From positions 169,462 through 233,461 of the forward strand of contig JAGSHD010000007.1 in assembly GCA_023954715.1 (NCBI GenBank): a stretch of DNA of 64,000 bases, given 5' to 3'. Below, in pieces: positions 20,028 through 28,125 of this stretch. The notes below the pieces were generated by a model. That model was not told the origin of the DNA and searched no databases. It saw only the letters and a program-made list of their open reading frames with translations. Within the stretch, counting starts at the first letter, position 1. Every line of letters starts with the position of its first letter. The DNA comes from Candidatus Cloacimonadota bacterium. Lineage in GTDB: Bacteria > Muiribacteriota > UBA6191. Made by a program: the position numbers and the translations under genes.

Positions 20028-22346
20028 TTAATTTTGATTCTTTGGAACTGATCGTTTTTTGCTATTTGATCTAGTCTTTGAAGCCTTAGATCTAGAACCC
20101 TTTTTAAGACTTTTTTTACGACTTGTACTGCTCTTAGTCCTTCTTCTTTTTTTACGCCTTTTTTTGTATTTCTTTTTAGAAGACTTTTTCAATTTTTTCG
20201 ACTTAACTTTATTGAAACCCTTCTTTCCACTGGACTTTATAGCTATAATCATTTTCTTTATTACATGGTAATAATATCGGCGGGCAACTTTCGATCTAAA
20301 CTTCTTTTTACGAATCAAAGTCTTATAGTTTCTGACCATCTTATGTTTCACAAAATGAATCATTTCTGTTTTAGACTTTTTAGTCCAACCTTTTTTTTCA
20401 AAAGCTCTATATTTACTCAGGGCTTTGTAGGCAATATTTTTTACATATTTTAATGAACCAGCTTTTAACCTTCTTCTTCTTCGCTTTTTTCTTTTAATTT
20501 TACTCGATATTTTAGGGCCTAATTGCTTTTTAACTTCTTTCTCTTTGATACCAGTAGCTTCAACAATTTGCCGTATAAGATCTTCACAACGTCTTTTAAC
20601 TTTTGACTTTTTCTTTGCATACTTCATAGCATCTTTTAATGCTGCTAAGGCATCATCAAAACGATTTACTTCTGCTAAAAGCATCCCAAGAAAAAGACGC
20701 TTTGCCGCATCCGTACCATCTAATGCAATAGACTTTTCAAATATCTCAATTCCTTCTAAAAACTCACCTTTATCAGCATAGATTTTACCTAATTGAAACC
20801 AAGCTTGAGCATCTTTTTTGTTTTCATCTAGATATTTGTTAAGGGTGTTGATCGCTTTATCCGGCTCTTGGTTAGTAGTGTAGCCTTTTGCCAAATCAGG
20901 ATAGTAGTCCCAAGCTTTTGGGTTTTCTTTGACCATTCGCTCTAAGTAAGGTACAGCGACAGAATATCGCTTTGCTGATTTAAATGCTTTTAGAAGCTCA
21001 ACTAGCACATCACTTTGATCTTTTTTATAGCGAAGACTCTTTTTGAAATGCGAAATAGATTCATCAAAATGTTCTAAAGCCAAATATAGACCTGACTCTT
21101 TTTTTGCTTCACTAGCTAGTTTAAAGTTTAACTGGCCCAATAGTTTATGAATCTCCGGATTTTTTGGAGATTTTTTAAGGCCTTTTTTGGCTATATCTTG
21201 CGCCTTATCGCTTGCATCTTGTGCAAAGTATATTTTAGCCAGTTCTAAGTAACTTCTTGGGTCTCCTGGAAACTCCCGCACTTCTTTTAAAAAGTGCTTG
21301 ACCGCTTTTTTATTATTATTTTCAGCTATAAATATAAGACCTAAATGGTAATGTACTTCTAAAAGATATTTGTTTAACATTTTAGATTTTACTAGATAAT
21401 CTTTTGCCTTTGCATAACGCTCCGTTTGACTGAGTAATATACCGATCTGCTTGTAAACTTCAGCAGACTTTGGTTTTAGCTTTAAAGCAATATTTAAAAA
21501 TAAATCGGCCTTTTCTAAGTTTTTCTTTTGTAAATATATGACACCTAATCGATAGACGGCCTCATAAGAAGATTTATCTAAAGAATAAGCCTTTTCATAA
21601 GAACTTATAGCATCGACTTCTTTTTTTGTTGTCATGTATATTTTTGCTAACGCTAAAAAGTACTTAGACCTTGCTTCAATGGCAACGGCCTTGAGGTAAT
21701 ACTTGGAGGAAGTGTTAAACTTTTGTTTTCTAAAGTATAGATTTCCTAGTTCAAACAAGGACTCTTGATCTGTTTTCTTAAGTCGTACAGCTCGTGAAAA
21801 CTGCTGAATAGCATCACTATATTTACCTTCAGAAAGATAAACATAAGCCAACTCTCTTATGGCTACATAAAGTGCTGGTTGCTTTTTTAAAACTTGCTGG
21901 TATAGCTTGCGAGCCTCTCTAAACTTTTTTTGTTTAGCCATTAATCTTGCTAAGTTTAATAAAACTATACTATTGCCAGGGCTTTTGATCAATGCCTTTT
22001 GGTAATAATTAGACGCACCTTTCACTCGATCCAAACGAGTGTAAATTACTCCTAAATTAATTAATGCCTCGATATCGTCTGGAGTCTTTTCTAAGACTAA
22101 CTTAAACTGATCGGCTGCATCGTTATATCTTTCTTGTTTTAAAAAAACTACACCTAAAGAGTAGCGAGCATTAGGATGGTCTTCTCGTAACTCTAGTACG
22201 CGATATAGTAATTTCTCGGCACGATCTAATTTATTTTGATCAATTAATTTTACCGCCTTAACATAAACAGAGTCTGGGTTTATAAAACAGCCTGACAAGA
22301 AAAAAGAAAGTAAAGTTAGTATAAGTAAAAATAATCTAGTTAACAT
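20028..22346 (-). CDS. TPR lipoprotein with a long polycationic tail
   Basis: The protein has 772 residues. The lipobox LSGC gives a lipidated Cys at about 20. Residues of about 25-590 are a long TPR array, many repeats with classic spacing (for example EDHPNARYSLGVVFLKQERY and DDIEALINLGVIYTRLDR). Residues of about 600-772 are extremely basic, with clusters such as KRKKRRRRRLK and KKYKKRRKKRRRTKSS, and a tail of Lys/Arg/Ser. Such a tail could bind nucleic acid, lipopolysaccharide or another polyanion. It starts 12 nt after a HAMP-protein gene in the same operon as two PilT-like ATPases. PilF/PilW are TPR lipoproteins helping secretin assembly, but are far smaller and lack such a tail. The ATG has AGGG upstream at long spacing. 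Confidence 0.85.
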   Translation of the reverse strand: MLTRLFLLILTLLSFFLSGCFINPDSVYVKAVKLIDQNKLDRAEKLLYRVLELREDHPNARYSLGVVFLKQERYNDAADQFKLVLEKTPDDIEALINLGVIYTRLDRVKGASNYYQKALIKSPGNSIVLLNLARLMAKQKKFREARKLYQQVLKKQPALYVAIRELAYVYLSEGKYSDAIQQFSRAVRLKKTDQESLFELGNLYFRKQKFNTSSKYYLKAVAIEARSKYFLALAKIYMTTKKEVDAISSYEKAYSLDKSSYEAVYRLGVIYLQKKNLEKADLFLNIALKLKPKSAEVYKQIGILLSQTERYAKAKDYLVKSKMLNKYLLEVHYHLGLIFIAENNNKKAVKHFLKEVREFPGDPRSYLELAKIYFAQDASDKAQDIAKKGLKKSPKNPEIHKLLGQLNFKLASEAKKESGLYLALEHFDESISHFKKSLRYKKDQSDVLVELLKAFKSAKRYSVAVPYLERMVKENPKAWDYYPDLAKGYTTNQEPDKAINTLNKYLDENKKDAQAWFQLGKIYADKGEFLEGIEIFEKSIALDGTDAAKRLFLGMLLAEVNRFDDALAALKDAMKYAKKKSKVKRRCEDLIRQIVEATGIKEKEVKKQLGPKISSKIKRKKRRRRRLKAGSLKYVKNIAYKALSKYRAFEKKGWTKKSKTEMIHFVKHKMVRNYKTLIRKKKFRSKVARRYYYHVIKKMIIAIKSSGKKGFNKVKSKKLKKSSKKKYKKRRKKRRRTKSSTSRKKSLKKGSRSKASKTRSNSKKRSVPKNQN

Positions 22347-22358
22347 GAATTTTTTACC

Positions 22359-22922
22359 CTATTCTGAACTTCCATAAGTTAGCTCTATTTCATTTAGTAT
22401 ACGACTTTGTTCACTAGTTAACTCAGTAGCTTGCAATTGTGAAATTTTAGTCTTTTGTAGTTCTTGTTGCTCAATCACAGCATCGCTCAAGTTATTTAGG
22501 GCGTCTGCTAGTTCTTTAAACTCATCTCCTTCACGAAATGTAGTTTTTAAAGCAAAGTCACCGGCAGCCATTTTTTTAAGATTACTTTCGATACGATATA
22601 CTGGTCCAGCTATATGATGAGTCAAGCGTAAGGTTAAAAAAGATAATATTAAAATTGTTACTGCTTCGGCAATCAAAATTCGTGGAAACAAGTATTCAAA
22701 CAATTTTGTTTTCAAAAGTGCTACTTGGGTAGGATCCATAGATGCCGCAAAACCTGTTTGTGACAATAGTTCATCCTCTAAAGTAGTAGTAATTAAACCA
22801 AAACAAAGTCCTCCTACTAAATTGACAGCAATCGCCACTAATAGAACCATCAATATCATCATCTTCTTTTGAAAACCAGGCTTTATAAAAAACGTGGTTC
22901 GTTTACTTTGTAAATCTTCCAT
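22359..22922 (-). CDS. HAMP-domain membrane protein without output domain (paralogue)
   Basis: The layout is the same as the protein at 10770-11399: a short N-terminus, transmembrane helix (MMILMVLLVAIAVNLVGG), external loop, second transmembrane helix entering HHIAGPVYRIESNLKKM, a HAMP-like helix pair and a coiled-coil end. There is no kinase, cyclase or methyl-accepting region. An in-frame GTG at 22946 would add eight residues, but ATG 22922 has AAAGAGAG before it and is preferred, giving 187 residues. It lies between the PilT-like genes and the TPR lipoprotein gene. Having one such protein by each half of the divergent pilus/secretion loci suggests a shared structural or signalling role. 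Confidence 0.78.
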   Translation of the reverse strand: MEDLQSKRTTFFIKPGFQKKMMILMVLLVAIAVNLVGGLCFGLITTTLEDELLSQTGFAASMDPTQVALLKTKLFEYLFPRILIAEAVTILILSFLTLRLTHHIAGPVYRIESNLKKMAAGDFALKTTFREGDEFKELADALNNLSDAVIEQQELQKTKISQLQATELTSEQSRILNEIELTYGSSE

Positions 22923-22969
22923 TACAACACTCTCTTTTTGTTGCACCTTAAGTGCCAGTTGATCTGAAT

Positions 22970-23998
22970 TTAGTCTCTACGACCAAAATCAATATTTTTC
23001 CCAATCATACCCTTCGCTTGAAGTCTTTTTGCATAGTCTTCAAATGTTATAGAGACACCCTTTATACTACGAGACATCTCTGCTCGAAGTTGGTTTTGCT
23101 TATCCGATCGAATCCCATTAGAAACAGCATTTGACATAGTCATAGCCTCAAAGATTGGAATATTATCTATTCCCTGAATATCTGGAACCATAATTTGAGA
23201 TATCACTCCAATCAAATAAGATGCCAATCTCATTCGAGAGTTTTCTGCTTCTTGTGAGTTAAAACTATTCAATACCCTGAAAATAGTATTTAAGCTCCCT
23301 ATCGTAGAAATCCCAGCTATAACTAAATGTCCTGTTTCAGCAATATCTAAAGCGAACTCAATACTTTCTGAGTCTGTTAGCTCTCCAATTACGATAATAT
23401 CAGGGTCTTCTCTTAACGCATATCGTAAAGCGGTTCTATAGCTTTGTGTATCTTTACCTAGCTCTCTTAAGTTAACTATACACTCTTTACTCTTTACTTT
23501 AAATTCAATTAATTCGTCAATAAAAATAATATGTTCATTTCTATTAGTATTTAAAAATTCTACAAAACTAGCAATAGTAGAGCTTTTTCCACTACCAACA
23601 GCTCCTGAAATAAGCATTAAACCTTGTTTTTGGCGTAAGCAATTTAAGGCTATATTTGGTATCTGAAGGTTTTCCCAAGACTGAATTTTCATAGGAAGTA
23701 ATCGAATTGCTAAATATGGTTTGCCACGATCGAAGCTAAAGCAAAAACGTATTTTTAACTTTTCATTTACTTGATAAATCCCTTTAACATATCTCTTTTT
23801 TTTATATTGCTCTAACTCAATGTCTGTTAAAAGCTCTTTACATAAGCCTTCTATATTTTTACCAGAGTAAGTACAATCTTTATATAAGTCTAGTTGCCGA
23901 GATATTCGAAGTCTAGCATCAGCATTTTTCTTAATATGTACATCGGTTGCATTGCGTTCAAACGCTTTGATGAGAAAGTTCTTAAATTGCTCGTTCAT
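22970..23998 (-). CDS. PilT-like ATPase, divergent paralogue
   Basis: PilT-family ATPases power pilus retraction. This 342-residue protein keeps the N-terminal PAS-like domain (TDVHIKKNADARLRI), Walker A (GAVGSGKSS), the TALRYALREDPD segment and Walker B (DIIVIGE). The Asp box is altered (IDELIE in place of the usual EDPIE), and the His box reads GHLVIAGIST, where family members have a His-Thr pair (HLVxATLHT). It may be weakly active or a partner of the neighbouring PilT. The start is taken at ATG 23998, which overlaps the upstream stop as TGATG and has AAAGGAAA before it; a TTG one codon upstream is less likely. Confidence 0.85.
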   Translation of the reverse strand: MNEQFKNFLIKAFERNATDVHIKKNADARLRISRQLDLYKDCTYSGKNIEGLCKELLTDIELEQYKKKRYVKGIYQVNEKLKIRFCFSFDRGKPYLAIRLLPMKIQSWENLQIPNIALNCLRQKQGLMLISGAVGSGKSSTIASFVEFLNTNRNEHIIFIDELIEFKVKSKECIVNLRELGKDTQSYRTALRYALREDPDIIVIGELTDSESIEFALDIAETGHLVIAGISTIGSLNTIFRVLNSFNSQEAENSRMRLASYLIGVISQIMVPDIQGIDNIPIFEAMTMSNAVSNGIRSDKQNQLRAEMSRSIKGVSITFEDYAKRLQAKGMIGKNIDFGRRD

Positions 23999-25026
23999 CA
24001 AGCTTTCCTTTTGATAAATAAACTCGCTGTATCTTGTGAAATTAGTCGCTGTGATAATAAGGTTCTAGCATGCATTGCAAAAGTTTGCATCCCTTCCTTT
24101 TTGGCCCCTTCTAAAACGCTTTCCATTTGATGGTCTTTACCCTCGATAATGAGGTTTCTTGAGGCTGCATTAGATATTAACACTTCATAAATCGGAACTC
24201 TGCCCCCACCAACAGCAGGTAAAAGTCTCATACTCACAACAGCAGCTATATTATGTGCAAATCGAGATCGAATCATTGATTGGTTATTTTCATCAAAAAG
24301 GCCAACGACTCTCTTTACGGTATTTGCCACGTCCATAGTATGTAGAGTTGCTAGGACTAGTATACCAGACTCAGCTAAATTTAAAGCACTAATCATACTG
24401 TGCTCATCACGAATTTCGCCAATCAGTACCACATCCGGATTTTCTATGGTAGCAATTTTTAGCCCTTCAGAAAAGCTTGGTATATCTATGCCGATTTCTT
24501 TTTGTTGTACCATGCATTTTTTATCCGGATGAACAAACTCTATAGGGTCCTCAAGGGTTAGTATATGACCTCGTTGATATTTGTTAATATGATCAATCAT
24601 GGCAGCCATAGTTGTGGATTTTCCACTACCAGTAGGACCTGTTACTAAAATCAATCCTGCATTCAATTCAGAGATACCTTGTAAAGCAAAAGGAGCTTGG
24701 ATCTCTTCAAAGTTTTTTATATTCTCCGGAATAATTCGAAATACACCGCCAAATTTGCCATCTTGCATGAAGACATTACCACGGAATCTACCGAAAGAAT
24801 CAATCGCATAAGCAAAATCTACCTCACATCCTCTATTTAGAGTTTGTTTTTGTTGTTTTGAAAGAATTTCGCCTAGCAAAGAAATCACTTGCTTATTCGA
24901 TAGCTCTTTACCACTTTTTGTTAATGCTCCGTCCACCCGAAAGGTCGCTGGATAATCAGCATGTAAATGTAAATCAGATGCACCAATCGATACCATCTCT
25001 TGTAAGAAACGATCAATACTAGCCAT
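23998..25026 (-). CDS. pilT: PilT-type pilus retraction ATPase
   Basis: The 342-residue length is normal for PilT. It shows an N-terminal domain (GASDLHLHADYPATFRVDG), Walker A GPTGSGKSTT (130-139), an Asp box LTLEDPIEFVH, Walker B PDVVLIGEIRD and a His box ILVLATLHTMD. The usual ALRxxLRxDPD before Walker B is changed to GLKIATIENPD, losing the two arginines that the downstream paralogue retains. The C-terminal region (RLLPAVGGGRVPIYEVLI) is typical. GAAGGGG precedes the ATG. It is first in a four-gene minus-strand operon (two PilT-like proteins, HAMP protein, TPR lipoprotein) facing the secretin operon. Confidence 0.9.
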   Translation of the reverse strand: MASIDRFLQEMVSIGASDLHLHADYPATFRVDGALTKSGKELSNKQVISLLGEILSKQQKQTLNRGCEVDFAYAIDSFGRFRGNVFMQDGKFGGVFRIIPENIKNFEEIQAPFALQGISELNAGLILVTGPTGSGKSTTMAAMIDHINKYQRGHILTLEDPIEFVHPDKKCMVQQKEIGIDIPSFSEGLKIATIENPDVVLIGEIRDEHSMISALNLAESGILVLATLHTMDVANTVKRVVGLFDENNQSMIRSRFAHNIAAVVSMRLLPAVGGGRVPIYEVLISNAASRNLIIEGKDHQMESVLEGAKKEGMQTFAMHARTLLSQRLISQDTASLFIKRKA

Positions 25027-25306
25027 AAAACCCCTTCGAGTATTACACCTAAAAAAAACAATTCATTTTTAAGCGTACTCAGTAAATCTAAATTAACAAA
25101 AAATTTGGCAAAGTATATCATTTTAATGATCTATCTGTCAGATCTTTGAGAGATTAGATTTATACCATTTGTTTCTCAGTTTGAGATTTTTAAGAAAGTC
25201 TAACAAACATTATGAGAAATCCTACATACCCTTGTAGATTTGGTTTTCTTGTTACAAAGAAAAACAAAAATATAAAACAGCTTTATCAAGAGTACCTTTG
25301 AAGCTG

Positions 25307-25378
25307 GATGATTATCACGAAAAACACAAAGCCTATCAAAATGGGCTTTACAGCAGTATAAAAGTAGAAAGTGCATTT
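25307..25378 (+). repeat. Short dispersed repeat, copy 1 (see 33307-33388)
   Basis: The first 24 bases match the second copy at 21 positions, and 29 of 39 by hand count; the core is GATTATCA-Y-GAAAAA-Y-ACAAA. Similarity continues weakly to a shared GCATTT. Both copies translate in one frame to DYHEK-x-K-x-x-Q-x-G, with the third-base change CAC/CAT silent, but neither frame has a start codon in context. It may be a decayed gene fragment or a small mobile relic. Confidence 0.4.
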
Positions 25379-25408
25379 ACATTTGATTATCACAGTTACT
25401 TTTAACGC

Positions 25409-25439
25409 AAAAAAGACACCTCACTGAGATGTCTTTTTT
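25409..25439. terminator. Bidirectional rho-independent terminator
   Basis: AAAAAAGACA-C-CTCA pairs with TGAG-A-TGTCTTTTTT around a tiny loop, with one C/A mismatch. It is A-rich on one side and T-rich on the other, so it can work on both strands. It lies 10 bp beyond the stop of the secreted protein gene at 25450-26325. Confidence 0.85.
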
Positions 25440-25449
25440 GCTAAAGGAT

Positions 25450-26325
25450 TTATTTCTTTTTAAAACAGTCCTCAGGGTAGTCGGCCCCACCCGTTGGAAG
25501 TAAACATGTCCCATCATCCAAAATTTGTAGAAAATGATATGTACCTACGATAATCTGTGGGTCACTATTCTCTCGAATTGTGACGTCATTAGAGGTCACC
25601 GACACTTTTTTAGAAAAGATAAACTTTTTATAAGAAAGCTCTGTGTTTTCACCAGTCTCATCAAACTCTAACACGTATTTTTGATTGTTTTTCCATTTGG
25701 TATTGGCGAAATCAGCTAATGTAAATTTACCTTCTACATGTTCTGCCTCTGCTTCACCTGCATACAAAACATCAAACTTACTCTTTGTAGCTACCTTAGA
25801 GCTTACTGGAGCACTAGCCGTTTCATAGTGAGGTACAGTTATAGCACCTTTTCTACTACTATAGGTTGGGTTACGCAAAACTGTAACTAACTTATCGTCC
25901 CCCTCAGGAACATAACCATGCTTTTTATATCGAAGTAATCTACCAACAACATCAATTTTAGGTCTAGCTTTATTAGAAAATAAGGAACGGTGTCTTTTTA
26001 AAAACTTGTAATCATCATTACTGGCATAATTACTTGCAAGGCCTCTTTCTTGACTTACTTCGATGCTGTCTTGTGACTTTAAAAATTCAATAATTTTATC
26101 GTCGTTCTCATCAACTTTATTTTGTTTCCATGCTTTTACTTTTAAAGTCATTGAGCTAATCTCTCTGCCCCCTGGAGCAGCCCAATTTCCTTTTACTTTT
26201 TTCATTTGCATGGCAGTGACTTGAGCATCTGTAATAGTAATTTCTCCAAAAGCTACACTACTTAGTAAAACTCCCCCAATAACTGAAGCTAGAACTTTTT
26301 TCATCTTTTTCCCCATAAGCCTCAT
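25450..26325 (-). CDS. Secreted protein of unknown function
   Basis: The protein has up to 291 residues with a clear signal peptide (MKKVLASVIGGVLLSSVAFG). I recognise no domain. The middle is basic and helical (for example YKFLKRHRSLFSNKARPKID); the C-terminal half is beta-rich and ends with a Cys pair (DDGTCLLPTGGADYPEDCFK) that could form a disulfide. The frame opens at ATG 26325, but in-frame ATGs at 26316 and 26304 also exist; the last gives the cleanest signal peptide and has GGGG six bases upstream. It is a single gene followed by a strong terminator. Confidence 0.7.
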   Translation of the reverse strand: MRLMGKKMKKVLASVIGGVLLSSVAFGEITITDAQVTAMQMKKVKGNWAAPGGREISSMTLKVKAWKQNKVDENDDKIIEFLKSQDSIEVSQERGLASNYASNDDYKFLKRHRSLFSNKARPKIDVVGRLLRYKKHGYVPEGDDKLVTVLRNPTYSSRKGAITVPHYETASAPVSSKVATKSKFDVLYAGEAEAEHVEGKFTLADFANTKWKNNQKYVLEFDETGENTELSYKKFIFSKKVSVTSNDVTIRENSDPQIIVGTYHFLQILDDGTCLLPTGGADYPEDCFKKK

Positions 26326-26527
26326 TAAGACTCTTAAACTTTACTTATATCTTTAAAGCGATAGTTTTTAACACTCTTTAAAAACTGCTCGATATAATGA
26401 ATGATTTTTCACATGATCATTTCTAGTAAAATAATACGGGTATCTACATGCTATTCTTATTTTTACGATAATTATGAGATAAAGTTACATCAATTTAGAC
26501 TAATACCTCAAATTATACGCTAAAACT

Positions 26528-27760
26528 TCAATACCTCGCCTTTATTTTTACTATCAATGCTTTACTTGAATAGTAAAAAACAGGAGCCATGAATACAATG
26601 CTCGCAACAATCTGCAACCAAGAAGTTTTCATTTCGTGATGATGAGTTAAATTTGAAGATAAAGTAATTTCAAAAAGTTTGATCAAAATCAAATAATCTG
26701 TAAGTAGTCCAAACACTATGCTTGAAACAATAATTACAGACAAATACGAAACAATAGATTTGAAACCAAAGATTTTAGAAAGTATAGAAAGCGAGGTGAA
26801 ATTAGTGGCAGGACCAGCCATTAAAAATACTAAAGCTGTACCAGGGCTCATTCCCTTCATCATAAACGCCGCCGCAATAGGAGTAGATGAAGTTGCACAG
26901 ATATACATAGGGACAGATAATAAAACGATAGCTATATATCCAGAAACTCCCCCGTTAAAATAATGTTTAACCAAATCTTCTGATAATAATGAGGTGATGA
27001 TTCCGCCCAAAACAAAACCAAACAACAAGGTTGGAGAGATGTCACTCAATAAATTTGTGAATGAGTATTTCAAACCATCCATAATCTTTGATACAAAAGT
27101 AACTTTGTTAACACCACTTTTTTTAGAAGCACAACAGGATGGCTTTTCTTCAACGACCTTCTTTTTAGATGGACAACATGAGTCGCTTGTAGCTTCTACC
27201 TCGATAGCTTTATCTGGTACATCCTTATTGGTATTACTTTCTTCTAAATTTTTACTTGAAGGACAACATGACTTTTTTTCTACTAATTTTGGCTCACTAA
27301 TTTCAGGCTCTTCTATTTTTTTTGAACAACAAGACGAAGTCTGCTCTTTAATGTCCTCATCTTTAAATAACAAAAGCTCAACAACACCTGCAAAAAAGGC
27401 TGTTAATATGGCATAGATAGGTCGTAAAATTGCCATAACAGGCCCCATCATCCCGTAAGTCATTGCCACAGAGTCAACACCGGTTTCAGGCGTTGAAACT
27501 AAAAATGCTATGGTAGCGCCTTTGGATGCGCCCTGCTTTTTTATCCCCTGAACTACTGGAATCACACCACAAGAACAAAGTGGTACAGGTGCTCCAATCA
27601 AGGAAGCCAATGCTACAGTTTGTACGTCATTCTTCCCCAAAAGCTTTTGAATAAACTCTTCTGAGATCAGTGCTTTGATTAAACCTGCAATTACAAAACC
27701 CATTAGCAAATAGGGAGATGCATCTAGCACCAAAAGTATTATGTTATCAAAAATGTACAT
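26528..27760 (-). CDS. Putative Cu/Zn-type efflux permease (DUF318/ArsP-like, SO_0444-type)
   Basis: The 410-residue polytopic membrane protein is of the permease family PF03773. It has two similar membrane halves, each starting with a PYLLMGFVIAGLIKAL- or PTLLFGFVLGGIITSLLS-like segment. Family motifs include GAPVPLCSCGVIPV and PETGVDSVAMTYGMMGP in the first half, and STPIAAAFMMKGMSPGTALV and GPATNF in the second. The central hydrophilic linker (about 130-225) holds four Cys-Cys pairs (SSCCSKK, KSCCPSSK, DSCCPSKK, PSCCASKK), consistent with soft-metal binding. I assign metal export from family knowledge; the metal is not shown. AGGTG lies 4-5 nt before the ATG. No metal-responsive regulator is adjacent. 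Confidence 0.8.
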   Translation of the reverse strand: MYIFDNIILLVLDASPYLLMGFVIAGLIKALISEEFIQKLLGKNDVQTVALASLIGAPVPLCSCGVIPVVQGIKKQGASKGATIAFLVSTPETGVDSVAMTYGMMGPVMAILRPIYAILTAFFAGVVELLLFKDEDIKEQTSSCCSKKIEEPEISEPKLVEKKSCCPSSKNLEESNTNKDVPDKAIEVEATSDSCCPSKKKVVEEKPSCCASKKSGVNKVTFVSKIMDGLKYSFTNLLSDISPTLLFGFVLGGIITSLLSEDLVKHYFNGGVSGYIAIVLLSVPMYICATSSTPIAAAFMMKGMSPGTALVFLMAGPATNFTSLSILSKIFGFKSIVSYLSVIIVSSIVFGLLTDYLILIKLFEITLSSNLTHHHEMKTSWLQIVASIVFMAPVFYYSSKALIVKIKARY

Positions 27761-27812
27761 CTTGCACCTATATAATCAGGGTTTTCGAAATCAAGTTACA
27801 CAACTAAAATGA

Positions 27813-27940
27813 AACTATTCAGCTATAGTTTTTCAATTTGTACACAAAGGTTGATTAAATCTAGGTACATTAATAACACAAAAACTGCGAAAAACTTGTA
27901 TGTTCGCCTCCTTTTATCGAAGGGGCCACATGAATAATTA
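27813..27940 (+). repeat. 128-bp intergenic dispersed repeat, copy 1
   Basis: This segment matches 58046-58172 at about 84% by hand alignment with a single 1-base gap. Well-conserved blocks include AACTATTCAGCTATA, TTTTTCAATTTGT, CAAAAACTGCGAA and TTTTATCGAAG, ending in TGAATAATTA. Near its right end CTCCTT can pair with AAGGGG (one G-T). It lies in the 365-bp divergent gap between the Cu/Zn permease and endonuclease III genes. It holds no frame of note. It could be a small RNA, leader element or non-autonomous mobile element. The remaining gap shows nothing else recognisable. Confidence 0.75.
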
Positions 27941-28125
27941 CACTAAAATAAGTTATGTTCTAATAATATAATACAACATTTAATCTTTTGTTTTCTTCAT
28001 AGTACAAAACGAAGCATAAGTACTATTTTTTATGATTTAGCTAATTCAAGCCAAGCATTGCATTTGGAATAAAAAGCAATTAAGCTATCTAAACCCCCTT
28101 TGAACCAACTTTACAATGGAAATTT

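Larger units (their letters stand above)
25027..25449. other. Intergenic region with relic-like repeat and terminator
   Basis: This gap holds the upstream region of the PilT operon (right to left), a short sequence repeated at 33.3 kb, and a terminator next to the following gene. A 29-codon frame from ATG 25211 and an unlinked downstream frame of about 50 codons show no recognisable motif. I regard it as non-coding or a decayed gene. Confidence 0.5.

Noticed and set aside
20059..20271. Plus-strand hydrophobic 70-codon frame
   Set aside because: It is the complement of the Lys/Arg-rich tail of the TPR lipoprotein gene; Lys/Arg codons read as Phe/Leu on the opposite strand.
26994..27416. 140-codon plus-strand frame inside the permease gene
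   Set aside because: It is antisense to the Cys-rich linker and membrane parts of a clear permease; no start signal.
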